From Rhodococcus sp. CH91 (GTDB lineage Bacteria; Actinomycetota; Actinomycetes; Mycobacteriales; Mycobacteriaceae): a stretch of 64,000 nucleotides of DNA. Both the position numbers and the translations under genes were made by a program. Location of the stretch: assembly GCF_022554085.1 (NCBI RefSeq), contig NZ_JAKFYR010000003.1:230074-294073 (forward strand). The letters are read 5' to 3'. Positions within the stretch are counted from its first letter, which is position 1. The number at the start of each line of letters is the position of its first letter. Positions 17,423-25,076 of this stretch are shown in pieces. The notes under the pieces were generated by a model. The model saw only the letters and a list, made by a program, of their open reading frames with translations, was not told where the DNA came from and did not search any database.

Positions 17423-18088
17423 ATGTCCGAAGTACTCGACAGCCCCTCGTCCGTCATGGGGCGCGTCAGCCTGCTGCTCGAACCGTTCCGCGACACCGAC
17501 GGCCTGACCTTGACGGAACTGTGCCGACGCACCGGCTTCCCCCGGTCGTCCGCTCACCGGATGCTCCTGCAGCTGGTGCGGGTCGGGTGGATGCGGCGCA
17601 GCGGCACCACCTACCACCTGGGCCCGAAGATCGTCGAGCTCGGAGCCCTCGCGCAGGCCCACGACCGGATCCACAGCGCGGCCCTGCCCGCGATGTACGA
17701 CCTGCACCGCGATACCGGATTGGTCGTCCACCTGACGGTTCTCGACGGCGATCAGCTGGTCTACCTGGAAAAAGTCAGCGGCATCAGGGTGGCCGACAGC
17801 TCGTGGGCGGGTCAGCGCAGGCCGGCCGAGGAGACCGTCGCCGGACTGGCACTGCTGGCCCACCGCGACGGAACGCACGCCGCACTCGAGGCCGGGAGCG
17901 GGTGCTCGGTCGTCGACGGTGCCGTGCAGGGAGGCACGTGCTTCCGCCACGTGGTGGCGACGTTCTCGGCCGGAGACGGAGAAATCGCCGCACTGTCGCT
18001 GGCCGGACCGGCCGAGGCGATCCCCGAGGACGCCGGCCGCAGGGTGCGGCGCGCGGCCGACCATCTCGCAGTGACGCTGGCCACGTAA
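17423..18088 (+). CDS. IclR-family transcriptional regulator
   Basis: Regulator of 221 residues with an N-terminal winged helix-turn-helix (LTLTELCRRTGFPRSSAHRM at about 26-45) and an IclR effector domain (about 75-215). It is closely related to the next gene: both carry the strings LTLxEL, RxGxPRSSxHR, ALAxxHDRxH, YxLHR/HDLY and GLVVHLxVLDG, so they look like a local duplication. The ATG at 17423 follows GGAGAAGA. The operator-like palindrome at 17377 lies directly upstream. This copy is shorter than family average in the effector domain and may have altered ligand binding. Confidence 0.88.
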   Translation: MSEVLDSPSSVMGRVSLLLEPFRDTDGLTLTELCRRTGFPRSSAHRMLLQLVRVGWMRRSGTTYHLGPKIVELGALAQAHDRIHSAALPAMYDLHRDTGLVVHLTVLDGDQLVYLEKVSGIRVADSSWAGQRRPAEETVAGLALLAHRDGTHAALEAGSGCSVVDGAVQGGTCFRHVVATFSAGDGEIAALSLAGPAEAIPEDAGRRVRRAADHLAVTLAT

Positions 18089-18117
18089 GCCCCGCTCCTG
18101 TTACAGTCGCATCATTG

Positions 18118-18135
18118 ATTGATCGATCGATCAAT
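18118..18135. promoter_or_regulatory. Operator site 2 of the ATTGATCG family
   Basis: ATTGATCG-AT-CGATCAAT, perfect palindrome, 41 bases before the GTG start of the second IclR gene. Further GATCGATG sequence follows at once and could extend the site. Confidence 0.85.
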
Positions 18136-18176
18136 AGATCGATGCGCCCCTGCCCGCCCCGTCGATGGAGGATTTC

Positions 18177-18932
18177 GTGACACGTACCGACGACTTTCCG
18201 GACGCCGTCATCGCCCGCGTGGCCGGACTTCTGGACGAGTTCCACACCGGCGATCGCCTCACCCTGTCCGAACTGTCGACGCGCACGGGCCTGCCGCGCT
18301 CGTCCACCCACCGCCTGCTCACCCAGCTCGCCGAGCACGGTTGGGTGAGCAAGCGTGGCAAGGCCTACGCCCTCGGGCGCACTCCTCTCGAATGGGGAGC
18401 GCTGGCACGCAATCACGACCGTCTGCACCGGGCGGCCAATCCCGTCCTGCACGACCTGTATTCGGCGACGGGCCTCGTCGTCCACCTGGCCGTGCTCGAC
18501 GGCGGCGACATCCGCTACGTCGACAAGGTCGGACGCAGCCCGCTTCCGTTGCCCTCGCGTATCGGCGGACGGATGGCGGCCCACCGCACCGCACTCGGCA
18601 AGGCTCTTCTCGCCCACACCCGGCTCGACACCGCGCGCAGCCTGACCGGATGCACGCCCGGCGGCGGCGCACGCATCGAGAACCTGCTGCCCCGCACGGA
18701 GATCGCCCGCATTCGCGAGCGGCACATCGCGCACGAGCGCGAGGAGTCCGTGCCGGGCGTCGCATGCGTCGCGGCACCGATCGGCAACGGCCGGACCTGT
18801 GTGGGAGCACTGTCCGTCACGGGTCCGATCGACAACGTCGACACCGTCGGCCTGGCCACTCCGGTCCGTCTCGCGGCGCGCGCCGTGTGGCGCACGCTGT
18901 CCCAGAACGAACCGCAGCGGCACGTCGGCTGA
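18177..18932 (+). CDS. IclR-family transcriptional regulator, paralogue of upstream gene
   Basis: A 251-residue IclR regulator with helix-turn-helix LTLSELSTRTGLPRSSTHRL near residues 23-42 and a full effector domain. The GTG at 18177 has GGAGGA 5 bases upstream; an in-frame ATG at 18165 would place that ribosome site inside the gene. It is the likely duplicate of 17423-18088 and is preceded by the same palindrome. It could repress, activate or fine-tune the same promoters. It faces the SDR gene tail to tail with a shared hairpin at 18941-18967. Confidence 0.88.
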   Translation: MTRTDDFPDAVIARVAGLLDEFHTGDRLTLSELSTRTGLPRSSTHRLLTQLAEHGWVSKRGKAYALGRTPLEWGALARNHDRLHRAANPVLHDLYSATGLVVHLAVLDGGDIRYVDKVGRSPLPLPSRIGGRMAAHRTALGKALLAHTRLDTARSLTGCTPGGGARIENLLPRTEIARIRERHIAHEREESVPGVACVAAPIGNGRTCVGALSVTGPIDNVDTVGLATPVRLAARAVWRTLSQNEPQRHVG

Positions 18933-18940
18933 CCGGTCGA

Positions 18941-18967
18941 GGGGTCAGCGCACCAGGGCCTGACCCC
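18941..18967. terminator. Bidirectional terminator between IclR and SDR genes
   Basis: GGGGTCAG (18941-18948) pairs perfectly with CTGACCCC (18960-18967) over an 11-base loop, between convergent genes. No T-run, so efficiency is uncertain. Confidence 0.5.
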
Positions 18968-19733
18968 CGTCCACCGGCAGCGAATGCCCGGTGATGTACC
19001 GGGCGGCGTCGCTGCAGAGGAAGACCACGGCGGGGCCGATGTCGGTCTCCGGATCACCCAGCCGGCCGAGCGGAATCGAACGCGCATAGGCTTCGGCTTC
19101 GTCCGGTTCGCGCACGGCCCACTCCTGCATGGCAATCGAGTCGGCCAGCGGGAGAATGCAATTGACGCGAATGCCGTCGCCTGCCCATTCGCATGCGGCG
19201 GTGCGGGTGAGCACCCGGATCGCTTCCTTCGCGGCCGCATATCCGCCCGTCCCCGAGGGGTTCCAGCGGATACCGGCCGCCGATCCGAGATTGACGATCG
19301 AGCCGCCGTCACGAAGATGGGGATGACACGCGCGCATCATCCGCCAGGTCGCGGTGGGCCCGGATTCCATACCGCCGCGGTAGACGGCTTCGTCGAGTTC
19401 GAGCAGCGTTCCCGGCGCCGGCGACTGCGCATTGTTCACCAGGATGGACAGCCCACCGAACTCCTGCACCACATCGGAAATGGTCGCGTCCACCGCCGCC
19501 GCATCGGTCACGTCGCACACGTACGGTACGGCGCGGCCCCCGCGATCGACGATCTCCACCGCGGTGGCTCCGATCGTCTCCGCGGTGCGTCCCACGACGG
19601 CCACCGATGCGCCCGCGGCCGCGAGCGCGAGGGCGATCCCCCGGCCGATGCCCTGGCCCGCTCCGGTCACGAGGGCGGTCCTGCCCGCCAGCGGTGTTGC
19701 GGGAACGATCGGGTCCATCCGGGACACGGCCAT
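18945..19733 (-). CDS. Short-chain dehydrogenase/reductase (SDR)
   Basis: Classical SDR of 262 residues: cofactor motif TGAGQGIG (23-30), NNA (100-102, here NNAQ) and a catalytic triad Ser151, Tyr165 and Lys169 (GGYAAAKE). The C-terminal ITGHSLPVDGGQ loop is typical. The ATG at 19733 has AGGAG 5 bases upstream; longer in-frame starts lack one. SDRs in steroid clusters oxidise or reduce ring or side-chain hydroxyls. It is divergent from the KstR2-like TetR gene across operator site 3, so it is probably its target. Confidence 0.9.
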   Translation of the reverse strand: MAVSRMDPIVPATPLAGRTALVTGAGQGIGRGIALALAAAGASVAVVGRTAETIGATAVEIVDRGGRAVPYVCDVTDAAAVDATISDVVQEFGGLSILVNNAQSPAPGTLLELDEAVYRGGMESGPTATWRMMRACHPHLRDGGSIVNLGSAAGIRWNPSGTGGYAAAKEAIRVLTRTAACEWAGDGIRVNCILPLADSIAMQEWAVREPDEAEAYARSIPLGRLGDPETDIGPAVVFLCSDAARYITGHSLPVDGGQALVR

Positions 19734-19766
19734 GCATACTCCTGAAGACGTGAAAGACGTGAACTC

Positions 19767-19788
19767 CATTGATCGGTTGATCAATGGG
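19767..19788. promoter_or_regulatory. Operator site 3 of the ATTGATCG family
   Basis: CCATTGATCG-GT-TGATCAATGG: 22 bases with only one mismatched pair, in the divergent spacer between the SDR (start 19733) and the KstR2-like TetR (start 19844). Its core is nearly identical to sites 1 and 2. Confidence 0.85.
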
Positions 19789-19843
19789 TGTGGCACAATA
19801 CGGTCCGAGAACAGGCCTGCCCTGGCCTTACGAGAGGACGACG

Positions 19844-20431
19844 GTGGACCCGCACGAGCGAAAACGGCAGATACTCGACCGGTCGGCGGAGATCTTCGCC
19901 CGCAAGGGCGTGACCGCCACCACCATCCGTGAGATCGCGGACGCGGTGGGCGTCTACTCCGGGGCGCTCTACCACTACTTCCCGTCCAAGGAAGCGATCG
20001 TCACCGAACTCATCCGCGAGTACATCACCGATCTCAACGAGCGATGCCGCGAGGTGCTGGCGCGATCACTGCCGCCTGTCGAGCGGCTCGTAGCGCTCAC
20101 CGAAATTGCCCTGGAGACCTCCGAGGACTATCACGGAGCGACCTCCATCTGGCGACGCGAAGGCGAGTACATGCGCGAGCGCGTCGTCGAGGCGGACATG
20201 GTCTCCTCGGCCGATGCCATGGAAGTCGCGTGGCGCGAAGCCATCCGGGACGGTATCGCCGAAGGCGTGTTCCGCACGGACATCGACCCCGAGGCCTTCC
20301 GGGAACTGATCTACGACGCGGTCTGGCACGCCTCGCGCTGGTACCGGCCCGGACCGAACCGCACCCTCGCCGGTCTCGCGCGCACCATCGTGTCGGTGTT
20401 CGTCGACGGGTTCCGCCGCCGCGACGTGTGA
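19844..20431 (+). CDS. TetR-family regulator, KstR2-like
   Basis: Regulator of 195 residues. The helix-turn-helix reads TATTIREIADAVGVYSGALY followed by HYFPSKEAIV. The C-terminal part matches what I remember of KstR2, the repressor of steroid C/D-ring catabolism, notably the FRTDIDPEAFRELIYDAVWH and SRWYRPGP stretches. The GTG at 19844 has GAGAGGA upstream. It probably binds the palindrome at 19767-19788 and perhaps the two copies before the IclR genes. The known KstR2 site as I recall it (ACAAGnnCTTGT type) differs, so this would be a distinct KstR2-group regulator with its own operator and possibly its own CoA-type ligand. Confidence 0.88.
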   Translation: MDPHERKRQILDRSAEIFARKGVTATTIREIADAVGVYSGALYHYFPSKEAIVTELIREYITDLNERCREVLARSLPPVERLVALTEIALETSEDYHGATSIWRREGEYMRERVVEADMVSSADAMEVAWREAIRDGIAEGVFRTDIDPEAFRELIYDAVWHASRWYRPGPNRTLAGLARTIVSVFVDGFRRRDV

Positions 20432-20462
20432 TCCGTCCCGCCGCGTGCAGCGGGACGGATCA
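20429..20462. terminator. Bidirectional terminator between TetR and Rieske genes
   Basis: Perfect 12-base stem TGATCCGTCCCG (20429-20440) with CGGGACGGATCA (20451-20462), 10-base loop, between convergent genes. Confidence 0.75.
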
Positions 20463-20467
20463 TCGGA

Positions 20468-21604
20468 TCACTCCGCCGAACCGGCGAGGTTCTCCTCGAC
20501 CTCCTTGTGCCACGACTCGAGTGCGCGGGAGGTGTCCACCTCGAACTCGAACCGCTGCGTCATCTCGGGCGTGACGTCCTCGAGGTCGACGTAGAACTGG
20601 CTGTACCAGCGACGCAGCTGGTAGACCGGGCCGTCCTCCTCGGTGAGGAGCGGATTCTCGATGCGGGACTTGTGCTTCCAGATCTCGATGTCCTGCGCGA
20701 ACTGCTCCTCGAGGCCGTCGGTGAACATCTTCGCCATCTCGGCGGCCTGCTCTTCGGACATGCCTTCGATCTTCTTGACGATCGTGCCGAACTGCAGCAC
20801 GAACGAGTTGTTCGTGACCGGGTAGTGGCAGTTGATCAGCTTCGACTCGATGGTCGTGCCCTCGGAGACCGTGTAGATCGTGTCCAGCATGAAGGACGGA
20901 CCGTAGTAGAAGGCATCCGAGATCGTCTGCGCCTCGGGCAGATCCATCTGCACACCGGTCTTGATGTCGTCACGCCCGTAGGAGCGCATGTGCTGTCCGG
21001 CGATGTGCCCGTCGAAGACGTTCTTGAAGTACTCGGGCATCTGGAAGTGCACGTAGAAGAAGTGCGCCATGTCGACGACGTTGTCGACGATCTCGCGGCA
21101 GTGCGAACCCTCGACGTGGATGGTCGTCCACGTCCAGTCGCTCCACTGACCGTCCTCGTAACCTTCGATCTCGGGGATCGCGAGTTCCGGGGTGGGCTCG
21201 CTGCCCTGCGGGCAGTGCCAGACGAACAGAACGCCGTTGCGCTCCATCGTCGTCCATGCCTTGGTGCGGCCGAGCTTCGGGGTACGGCGGGCGTAGGGAA
21301 CGGCCTCGCAACGACCCTGGCCGTTCCAGCGCCAGTCGTGGAACGGGCAGGCGATGGTGTCGCCCTTGATCTCGCCGCGCGCGAGGTTGCCGCCCATGTG
21401 CCGGCAGAAGGCGTCGAGCACGTGCAGCTTTCCGGCCGTATCGGCGAAGACCACCAGGTCGGTGCCGAACACCTTGACCTGGTGCGGCTTTCCGTCACGG
21501 AAATCCTTGGCAAGGCCGATGCAGTGCCATCCACGCGCGAAACGGGTGGGGTTCGTGCCGGCGTCGATGTTGCGGATCTCGATCCGCTCCTGGGGGACGG
21601 TCAT
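20468..21604 (-). CDS. kshA: KshA-like Rieske oxygenase (3-ketosteroid 9-alpha-hydroxylase oxygenase component)
   Basis: Rieske non-heme iron oxygenase of 378 residues. The Rieske centre is CRHMGG...CPFHDW (Cys67, His69, Cys86, His89). The catalytic iron site is DNVVDMAHFFYVH with His181 and His186, the positions of the KshA ligands as I remember them. The C-terminal half carries KshA hallmarks: LINCHYPVT, IENPLLTEEDGPVYQLRRWY and RFEFEVDTSRA. KshA opens steroid ring B together with the reductase KshB. No KshB is in the window, although the genome may supply one. Rhodococci often hold several KshA homologues with different substrate ranges, so the exact steroid is open. Confidence 0.87.
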   Translation of the reverse strand: MTVPQERIEIRNIDAGTNPTRFARGWHCIGLAKDFRDGKPHQVKVFGTDLVVFADTAGKLHVLDAFCRHMGGNLARGEIKGDTIACPFHDWRWNGQGRCEAVPYARRTPKLGRTKAWTTMERNGVLFVWHCPQGSEPTPELAIPEIEGYEDGQWSDWTWTTIHVEGSHCREIVDNVVDMAHFFYVHFQMPEYFKNVFDGHIAGQHMRSYGRDDIKTGVQMDLPEAQTISDAFYYGPSFMLDTIYTVSEGTTIESKLINCHYPVTNNSFVLQFGTIVKKIEGMSEEQAAEMAKMFTDGLEEQFAQDIEIWKHKSRIENPLLTEEDGPVYQLRRWYSQFYVDLEDVTPEMTQRFEFEVDTSRALESWHKEVEENLAGSAE

Positions 21605-21653
21605 GGTTTCTCCATAGAGGCTGGGGCTGAAGAGGGGTGAACGCGAACGGCAG

Positions 21654-21932
21654 TCACCGGGCTGAGGTGACAGCCTCCGTGGAAGCGAGAGGCGCGATTG
21701 CCGGATCGACTCGATGGCTGGGTCGGATCAGCCCGTCGGAGACAGCCTCGTCCACGGTGCGGTCGAGAGCCTCGCAGCGCATCACGTAGGAGCCGTTGTC
21801 GACGGCAGCGGCGGCCGCGATCTCGCGGCACGACTGCCGGGCCTCCTCGGACCACTGGATGCTGGTGTGAGCGGGGCTGTACTTCGCGACGAGCACGCGA
21901 GCGTCACAGGTGTGACAGGCGAGCGACTGCAT
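21654..21932 (-). CDS. Small CxxC protein beside KshA-like gene
   Basis: A 92-residue protein starting MQSLACHTCDARV, with CxxC at positions 6-9 and further cysteines near 35 and 53 (SCREI, MRCEAL). It starts at the ATG at 21932 and ends 49 bases before the KshA-like start codon on the same strand, so cotranscription is likely. The four cysteines could hold zinc or an iron-sulfur cluster, but the spacing does not fit a classical ferredoxin. It might be a small electron carrier or assembly partner for the Rieske enzyme (inference). I do not recognise the family. Confidence 0.7.
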   Translation of the reverse strand: MQSLACHTCDARVLVAKYSPAHTSIQWSEEARQSCREIAAAAAVDNGSYVMRCEALDRTVDEAVSDGLIRPSHRVDPAIAPLASTEAVTSAR

Positions 21933-21998
21933 TGTTGCCGGTTCCCTTCCTCGGATGGCCCGAGACTAGGTCCGTGATGTGTCCGGCAACACAGTTTT

Positions 21999-23432
21999 TC
22001 AGCCCAGCGGAACAACGCGCGGATCCGGCTCGTGGCGCGGCAGCCGGACCCGGAAGGTCGAGCCGGCTCCCGGGTCCGATTCCACCTCCACCTTTCCGTC
22101 GTGCGCGGCGACCAGTGCAGCGACGATCGACAACCCCAGGCCGCTGCCGCCCGACGCCCGGGTCCGCGAGGAGTCGGCCCGGTAGAAGCGTTCGAACACG
22201 CGCTCCCGGTCCTCCGGTGCGAGGCCCGGCCCGGTGTCCGCCACCTCGAGGATCACATCCGATTCGGTCGTCCCGACCCGCACCGTGACGTCCGCATCGG
22301 GCGGGGTGTGGGTGAGCGCGTTGGTGACGAGGTTGCCGAGCACCTGACGCAGACGCGCGTCGTCGCCGAGCACCTCGGGGGTTCCCGGACCGTCGGTGAC
22401 CTCGAGTTCGATCCGGCGATCCGGTGCGACGGCCCGCGCGCCGTGCACCGCGTCGGCGGCCACCGCGAGCAGATCCACCGGGGCGCGCTCGAGCGGCCGC
22501 TGTTCGTCGAGCCGCGCGAGCAGGAGCAGGTCTTCGACGAGCAGGCTCATGCGCCGGGCCTCGCGTTCGATGCGGTCGAGCAGCATGCCGGTGTCGGTGC
22601 TCGCACCCTGCCGGTACAGCTCCGCGAAACCTCGGATGGTGGTGAGCGGGGTGCGCAGTTCGTGTCCGGCATCGGCGACGAAGCGGCGCATCTTCTCCTC
22701 GGAGCGGCGCGCCGACTCCTCCGAGGCCGCGGTCGCCGCGAATGCCGTTTCGATCTTGCCGAGCATCGCGTTGAGGGTCACCGACAACCGGCCGATCTCG
22801 GTGCGCGGATCCCGTTCGGGGACACGCTCGCTCAAGTCGCCGTCCGCGATGGCCGCGGCGGTGCGTTCCACCTCGTCGAGCGGACGAAGACTTCGGCGCA
22901 CGACGAAGCCACCGGCCAGGGCGAGCGCGACGAGCACCCCGGCGCCGATGCCGGCCTGCAGCACCACGAGACGGTTCACGGTGTCCTCGGTCTCCGCGAG
23001 ACTCATCCCCACGGTGGTCACGACCCCACCGGCACCCTCCGTGTTCAGCACACGCCAGTCGTGGTCACCACCATCGGCGGAGCCGACCGTGACCGGACCC
23101 GCGGTCGCGCCCTCCGGAACGTCGGGTGCCGTGGACTGGTCGTTGACCACCGCGAGCACCTGTCCGTCCGCAGCGGTGACCCGGACGTAGAACGGGCTCG
23201 GCGGACGCTGCGAACTCGGGGTGCCCGGTGTGGACACCGGCGGCGGGGGCGGGCCCTCGGGACGCGCCCACGTGCGGGCCGCCTCCTCGAGATCCCGGTC
23301 GACGCGCGACAGCAGCGAGTTCTGCAGCGCGGACGTGACGGCCACACCCGATGCGAGCAGTCCGACGGCCGACAGCACCACCAGCGCCGCCACCAGCGTC
23401 CACCGCAGTGGAAGCGCCCGCAGCCGGGTCAC
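21999..23432 (-). CDS. Membrane sensor histidine kinase
   Basis: Two-helix sensor kinase of 477 residues: helix 1 at about 13-34, a proline-rich extracytoplasmic sensor region (about 58-155), helix 2 at about 158-178, a HAMP linker, the phospho-acceptor His257 in DAGHELRTPLTT, and an ATPase domain with NLVTNALTHTPP, DTGPGLAPEDR and GGSGLGLSI. The GTG start overlaps the response-regulator stop (GTGA). It resembles the TcrY/TrcS group. Its targets may include the polyphosphate operon across the divergent promoter region. Confidence 0.93.
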   Translation of the reverse strand: MTRLRALPLRWTLVAALVVLSAVGLLASGVAVTSALQNSLLSRVDRDLEEAARTWARPEGPPPPPVSTPGTPSSQRPPSPFYVRVTAADGQVLAVVNDQSTAPDVPEGATAGPVTVGSADGGDHDWRVLNTEGAGGVVTTVGMSLAETEDTVNRLVVLQAGIGAGVLVALALAGGFVVRRSLRPLDEVERTAAAIADGDLSERVPERDPRTEIGRLSVTLNAMLGKIETAFAATAASEESARRSEEKMRRFVADAGHELRTPLTTIRGFAELYRQGASTDTGMLLDRIEREARRMSLLVEDLLLLARLDEQRPLERAPVDLLAVAADAVHGARAVAPDRRIELEVTDGPGTPEVLGDDARLRQVLGNLVTNALTHTPPDADVTVRVGTTESDVILEVADTGPGLAPEDRERVFERFYRADSSRTRASGGSGLGLSIVAALVAAHDGKVEVESDPGAGSTFRVRLPRHEPDPRVVPLG

Positions 23433-24136
23433 GTGCGTGGTTCCCGCATCACGTAACCGACGCCGCGGACGGTGTGGATGAGAGGCACCTCGCCGGTGTC
23501 CACCTTGCGGCGCAGATACGACACATACGACTCGACCACGCCGACCTCACCTCCGAAGTCGTAGTTCCACACGTGCTCGAGGATGCGGGGTTTGCTCAGC
23601 ACCGTGCCGGCATTGACCATGAGATAGCGCAGCAACGTGAACTCGGTGGGCGACAACGACACCGCCTTGCCCGCCTTGAACACCTCGTGGGTGTCCTCGT
23701 CGAGCACCAGATCGGCGAAGGTGATGCGGGAGCTGCGTTCGGTCTCACTCCCCTTTCCCGCCCGGCGCAGGATCGTGCGCAACCGGGCGACGACCTCCTC
23801 GAGGCTGAACGGTTTGGTGACGTAGTCGTCGGCACCGAGGGTCAGTCCCGCGACCTTGTCCTCGACGGCGTCCTTCGCGGTCAGGAACAGCACGGGCGCA
23901 TCCGAACCGTCCGCCCGCAGGCGGCGCAACATCCCCATACCGTCCATGCCGGGCATCATCACGTCGAGGATCACCGCGTCGGGCCGGAAACGGCGGGCCT
24001 TGTCGAGTCCTTGGGCTCCGTCGCTCGCGGTCTCGACCTCGAATCCCTGGAATTTCAGGCTCACGGACAGCAGCTCGACGATGCTCGGTTCGTCGTCGAC
24101 GACGAGCACGCGCGCCTCGGGAGTTCGGTCGGCCAT
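23429..24136 (-). CDS. OmpR-family response regulator
   Basis: A 235-residue regulator: receiver domain with the acidic pocket VVDDE (13-16), phospho-acceptor Asp58 in ILDVMMPGMDG, the conserved Thr/Lys (FLTAKD, VTKPFS), and a C-terminal winged helix (LSPTEFTLLRYL...VESYVSYLRRKVD). The ATG at 24136 has GAGGT upstream; the 17 residues before it in the longer frame are not family-like. It resembles TcrX/TrcR. The repeated elements at 24175-24249 lie directly upstream of its own gene and are good candidates for its binding sites. Confidence 0.93.
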   Translation of the reverse strand: MADRTPEARVLVVDDEPSIVELLSVSLKFQGFEVETASDGAQGLDKARRFRPDAVILDVMMPGMDGMGMLRRLRADGSDAPVLFLTAKDAVEDKVAGLTLGADDYVTKPFSLEEVVARLRTILRRAGKGSETERSSRITFADLVLDEDTHEVFKAGKAVSLSPTEFTLLRYLMVNAGTVLSKPRILEHVWNYDFGGEVGVVESYVSYLRRKVDTGEVPLIHTVRGVGYVMREPRT

Positions 24137-24174
24137 ACCTCGATTGTCACGGGTCGAACTGGTGTACCGCTCGA

Positions 24175-24195
24175 GGTTTCCTGGCAAGTTCCTGT
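24175..24195 (+). promoter_or_regulatory. Response-regulator box A
   Basis: GGTTTCCTGGCA plus AGTTCCTGT: two TTCCTG half-sites about 11 bases apart, the one-helical-turn spacing that OmpR-type regulators bind. A closely matching copy lies inverted at 24229-24249. Confidence 0.65.
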
Positions 24196-24228
24196 GAGTG
24201 GCCCCCGCTCGCCGGCCGTCGCCGGTTG

Positions 24229-24249
24229 ACAGGAAACTGCCAGCAAACC
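24229..24249 (-). promoter_or_regulatory. Response-regulator box B (inverted copy)
   Basis: On the minus strand this reads GGTTTGCTGGCA plus GTTTCCTGT, nearly the same as box A. The pair is arranged head to head between the response regulator and the polyphosphate polymerase genes. Confidence 0.65.
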
Positions 24250-24287
24250 TCCACGGAACCTCGAGACGGCGAGTGTGTGCTGGACGC

Positions 24288-25076
24288 GTGAACCACGGCT
24301 ATCAGCAGACCGCGAGCAGGCTGCACGCGTTCAACAGGTACGAGATCAAGTACTTCGTCGACGAGATGAGGGTGCCGGAACTGCGACGCGAACTCGCCGC
24401 GCGCATGGATTCCGATCCACACTCGCCGCACGGGGGCTACCCCGTGACGTCGCTCTATTACGACACCGCCGATCTGCGCTTCTACTGGGAGAAGATCGAG
24501 GGTCTGAAGTTCCGGCGCAAGGTCCGGATGCGCCTGTACGGGGACCCGGCCGAATGCACGGACGGCACGCCCGTGCAGGTCGAAATCAAGCAGCGCGTCA
24601 ACCGTGTCACGCAGAAACGGCGCATCGCTCTGCCCTACCGCGACGCTCGGCGCTGGCTCGACGGACGCGAGGAGATCGACTGCGACGACCTGCAGCGGCC
24701 CTTCGTCCACGAGGTGAGCACTCTGGTGGGCAATCTGGACCTGCGGCCGATCGTCACCACGGGTTACCTTCGGGAGGCATTCGTCGGACGCGACGCCGAC
24801 CTCGGCCTGCGCGTGACGATCGACCACAAGGTGCACGGCCGCGACCGCGACTTCCACTTCGCGTCGGGCGCGGAGAACCGTTTCATCATCCCGCCGAAGC
24901 TGGCGATCGTCGAACTCAAGGCCAACGAACGCGTGCCCTACTGGGCCACCGATCTCACGGCCCGGCTCGACATGTCGGTGGTGCGGGTGTCGAAGTACTG
25001 CCAATCGGTCGAGGCGTTCGGCCTCGCTCCGCGTTCACGTTTCGGCTCTCCCGAGCTCTCTCTCCGAGGACAGTGA
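24288..25076 (+). CDS. VTC-domain polyphosphate polymerase
   Basis: A 262-residue triphosphate-tunnel enzyme of the VTC4 type, thought to build polyphosphate from ATP or to act as a related nucleotidyl enzyme. The fold markers are visible: FNRYEIKYFVD at the N-terminus, SLYYDTADLRFYWEKIEGLKFRRKVR, the strand VQVEIKQR, LRVTIDHKV and the closing IVELKAN. The GTG at 24288 has no strong ribosome site, so translation may be leaderless or weak. First gene of a three-gene operon (polymerase, DUF4956, CotH) in which each start overlaps the previous stop. Confidence 0.88.
   Translation: MNHGYQQTASRLHAFNRYEIKYFVDEMRVPELRRELAARMDSDPHSPHGGYPVTSLYYDTADLRFYWEKIEGLKFRRKVRMRLYGDPAECTDGTPVQVEIKQRVNRVTQKRRIALPYRDARRWLDGREEIDCDDLQRPFVHEVSTLVGNLDLRPIVTTGYLREAFVGRDADLGLRVTIDHKVHGRDRDFHFASGAENRFIIPPKLAIVELKANERVPYWATDLTARLDMSVVRVSKYCQSVEAFGLAPRSRFGSPELSLRGQ

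Noticed and set aside
21933-21991. Distant inverted repeat TGTTGCCGG...CCGGCAACA followed by CAGTTTTTC
   Set aside because: Looks like a plus-strand terminator, but no plus-strand gene ends there and the arms are 41 bases apart; could be an operator, but evidence is too thin.
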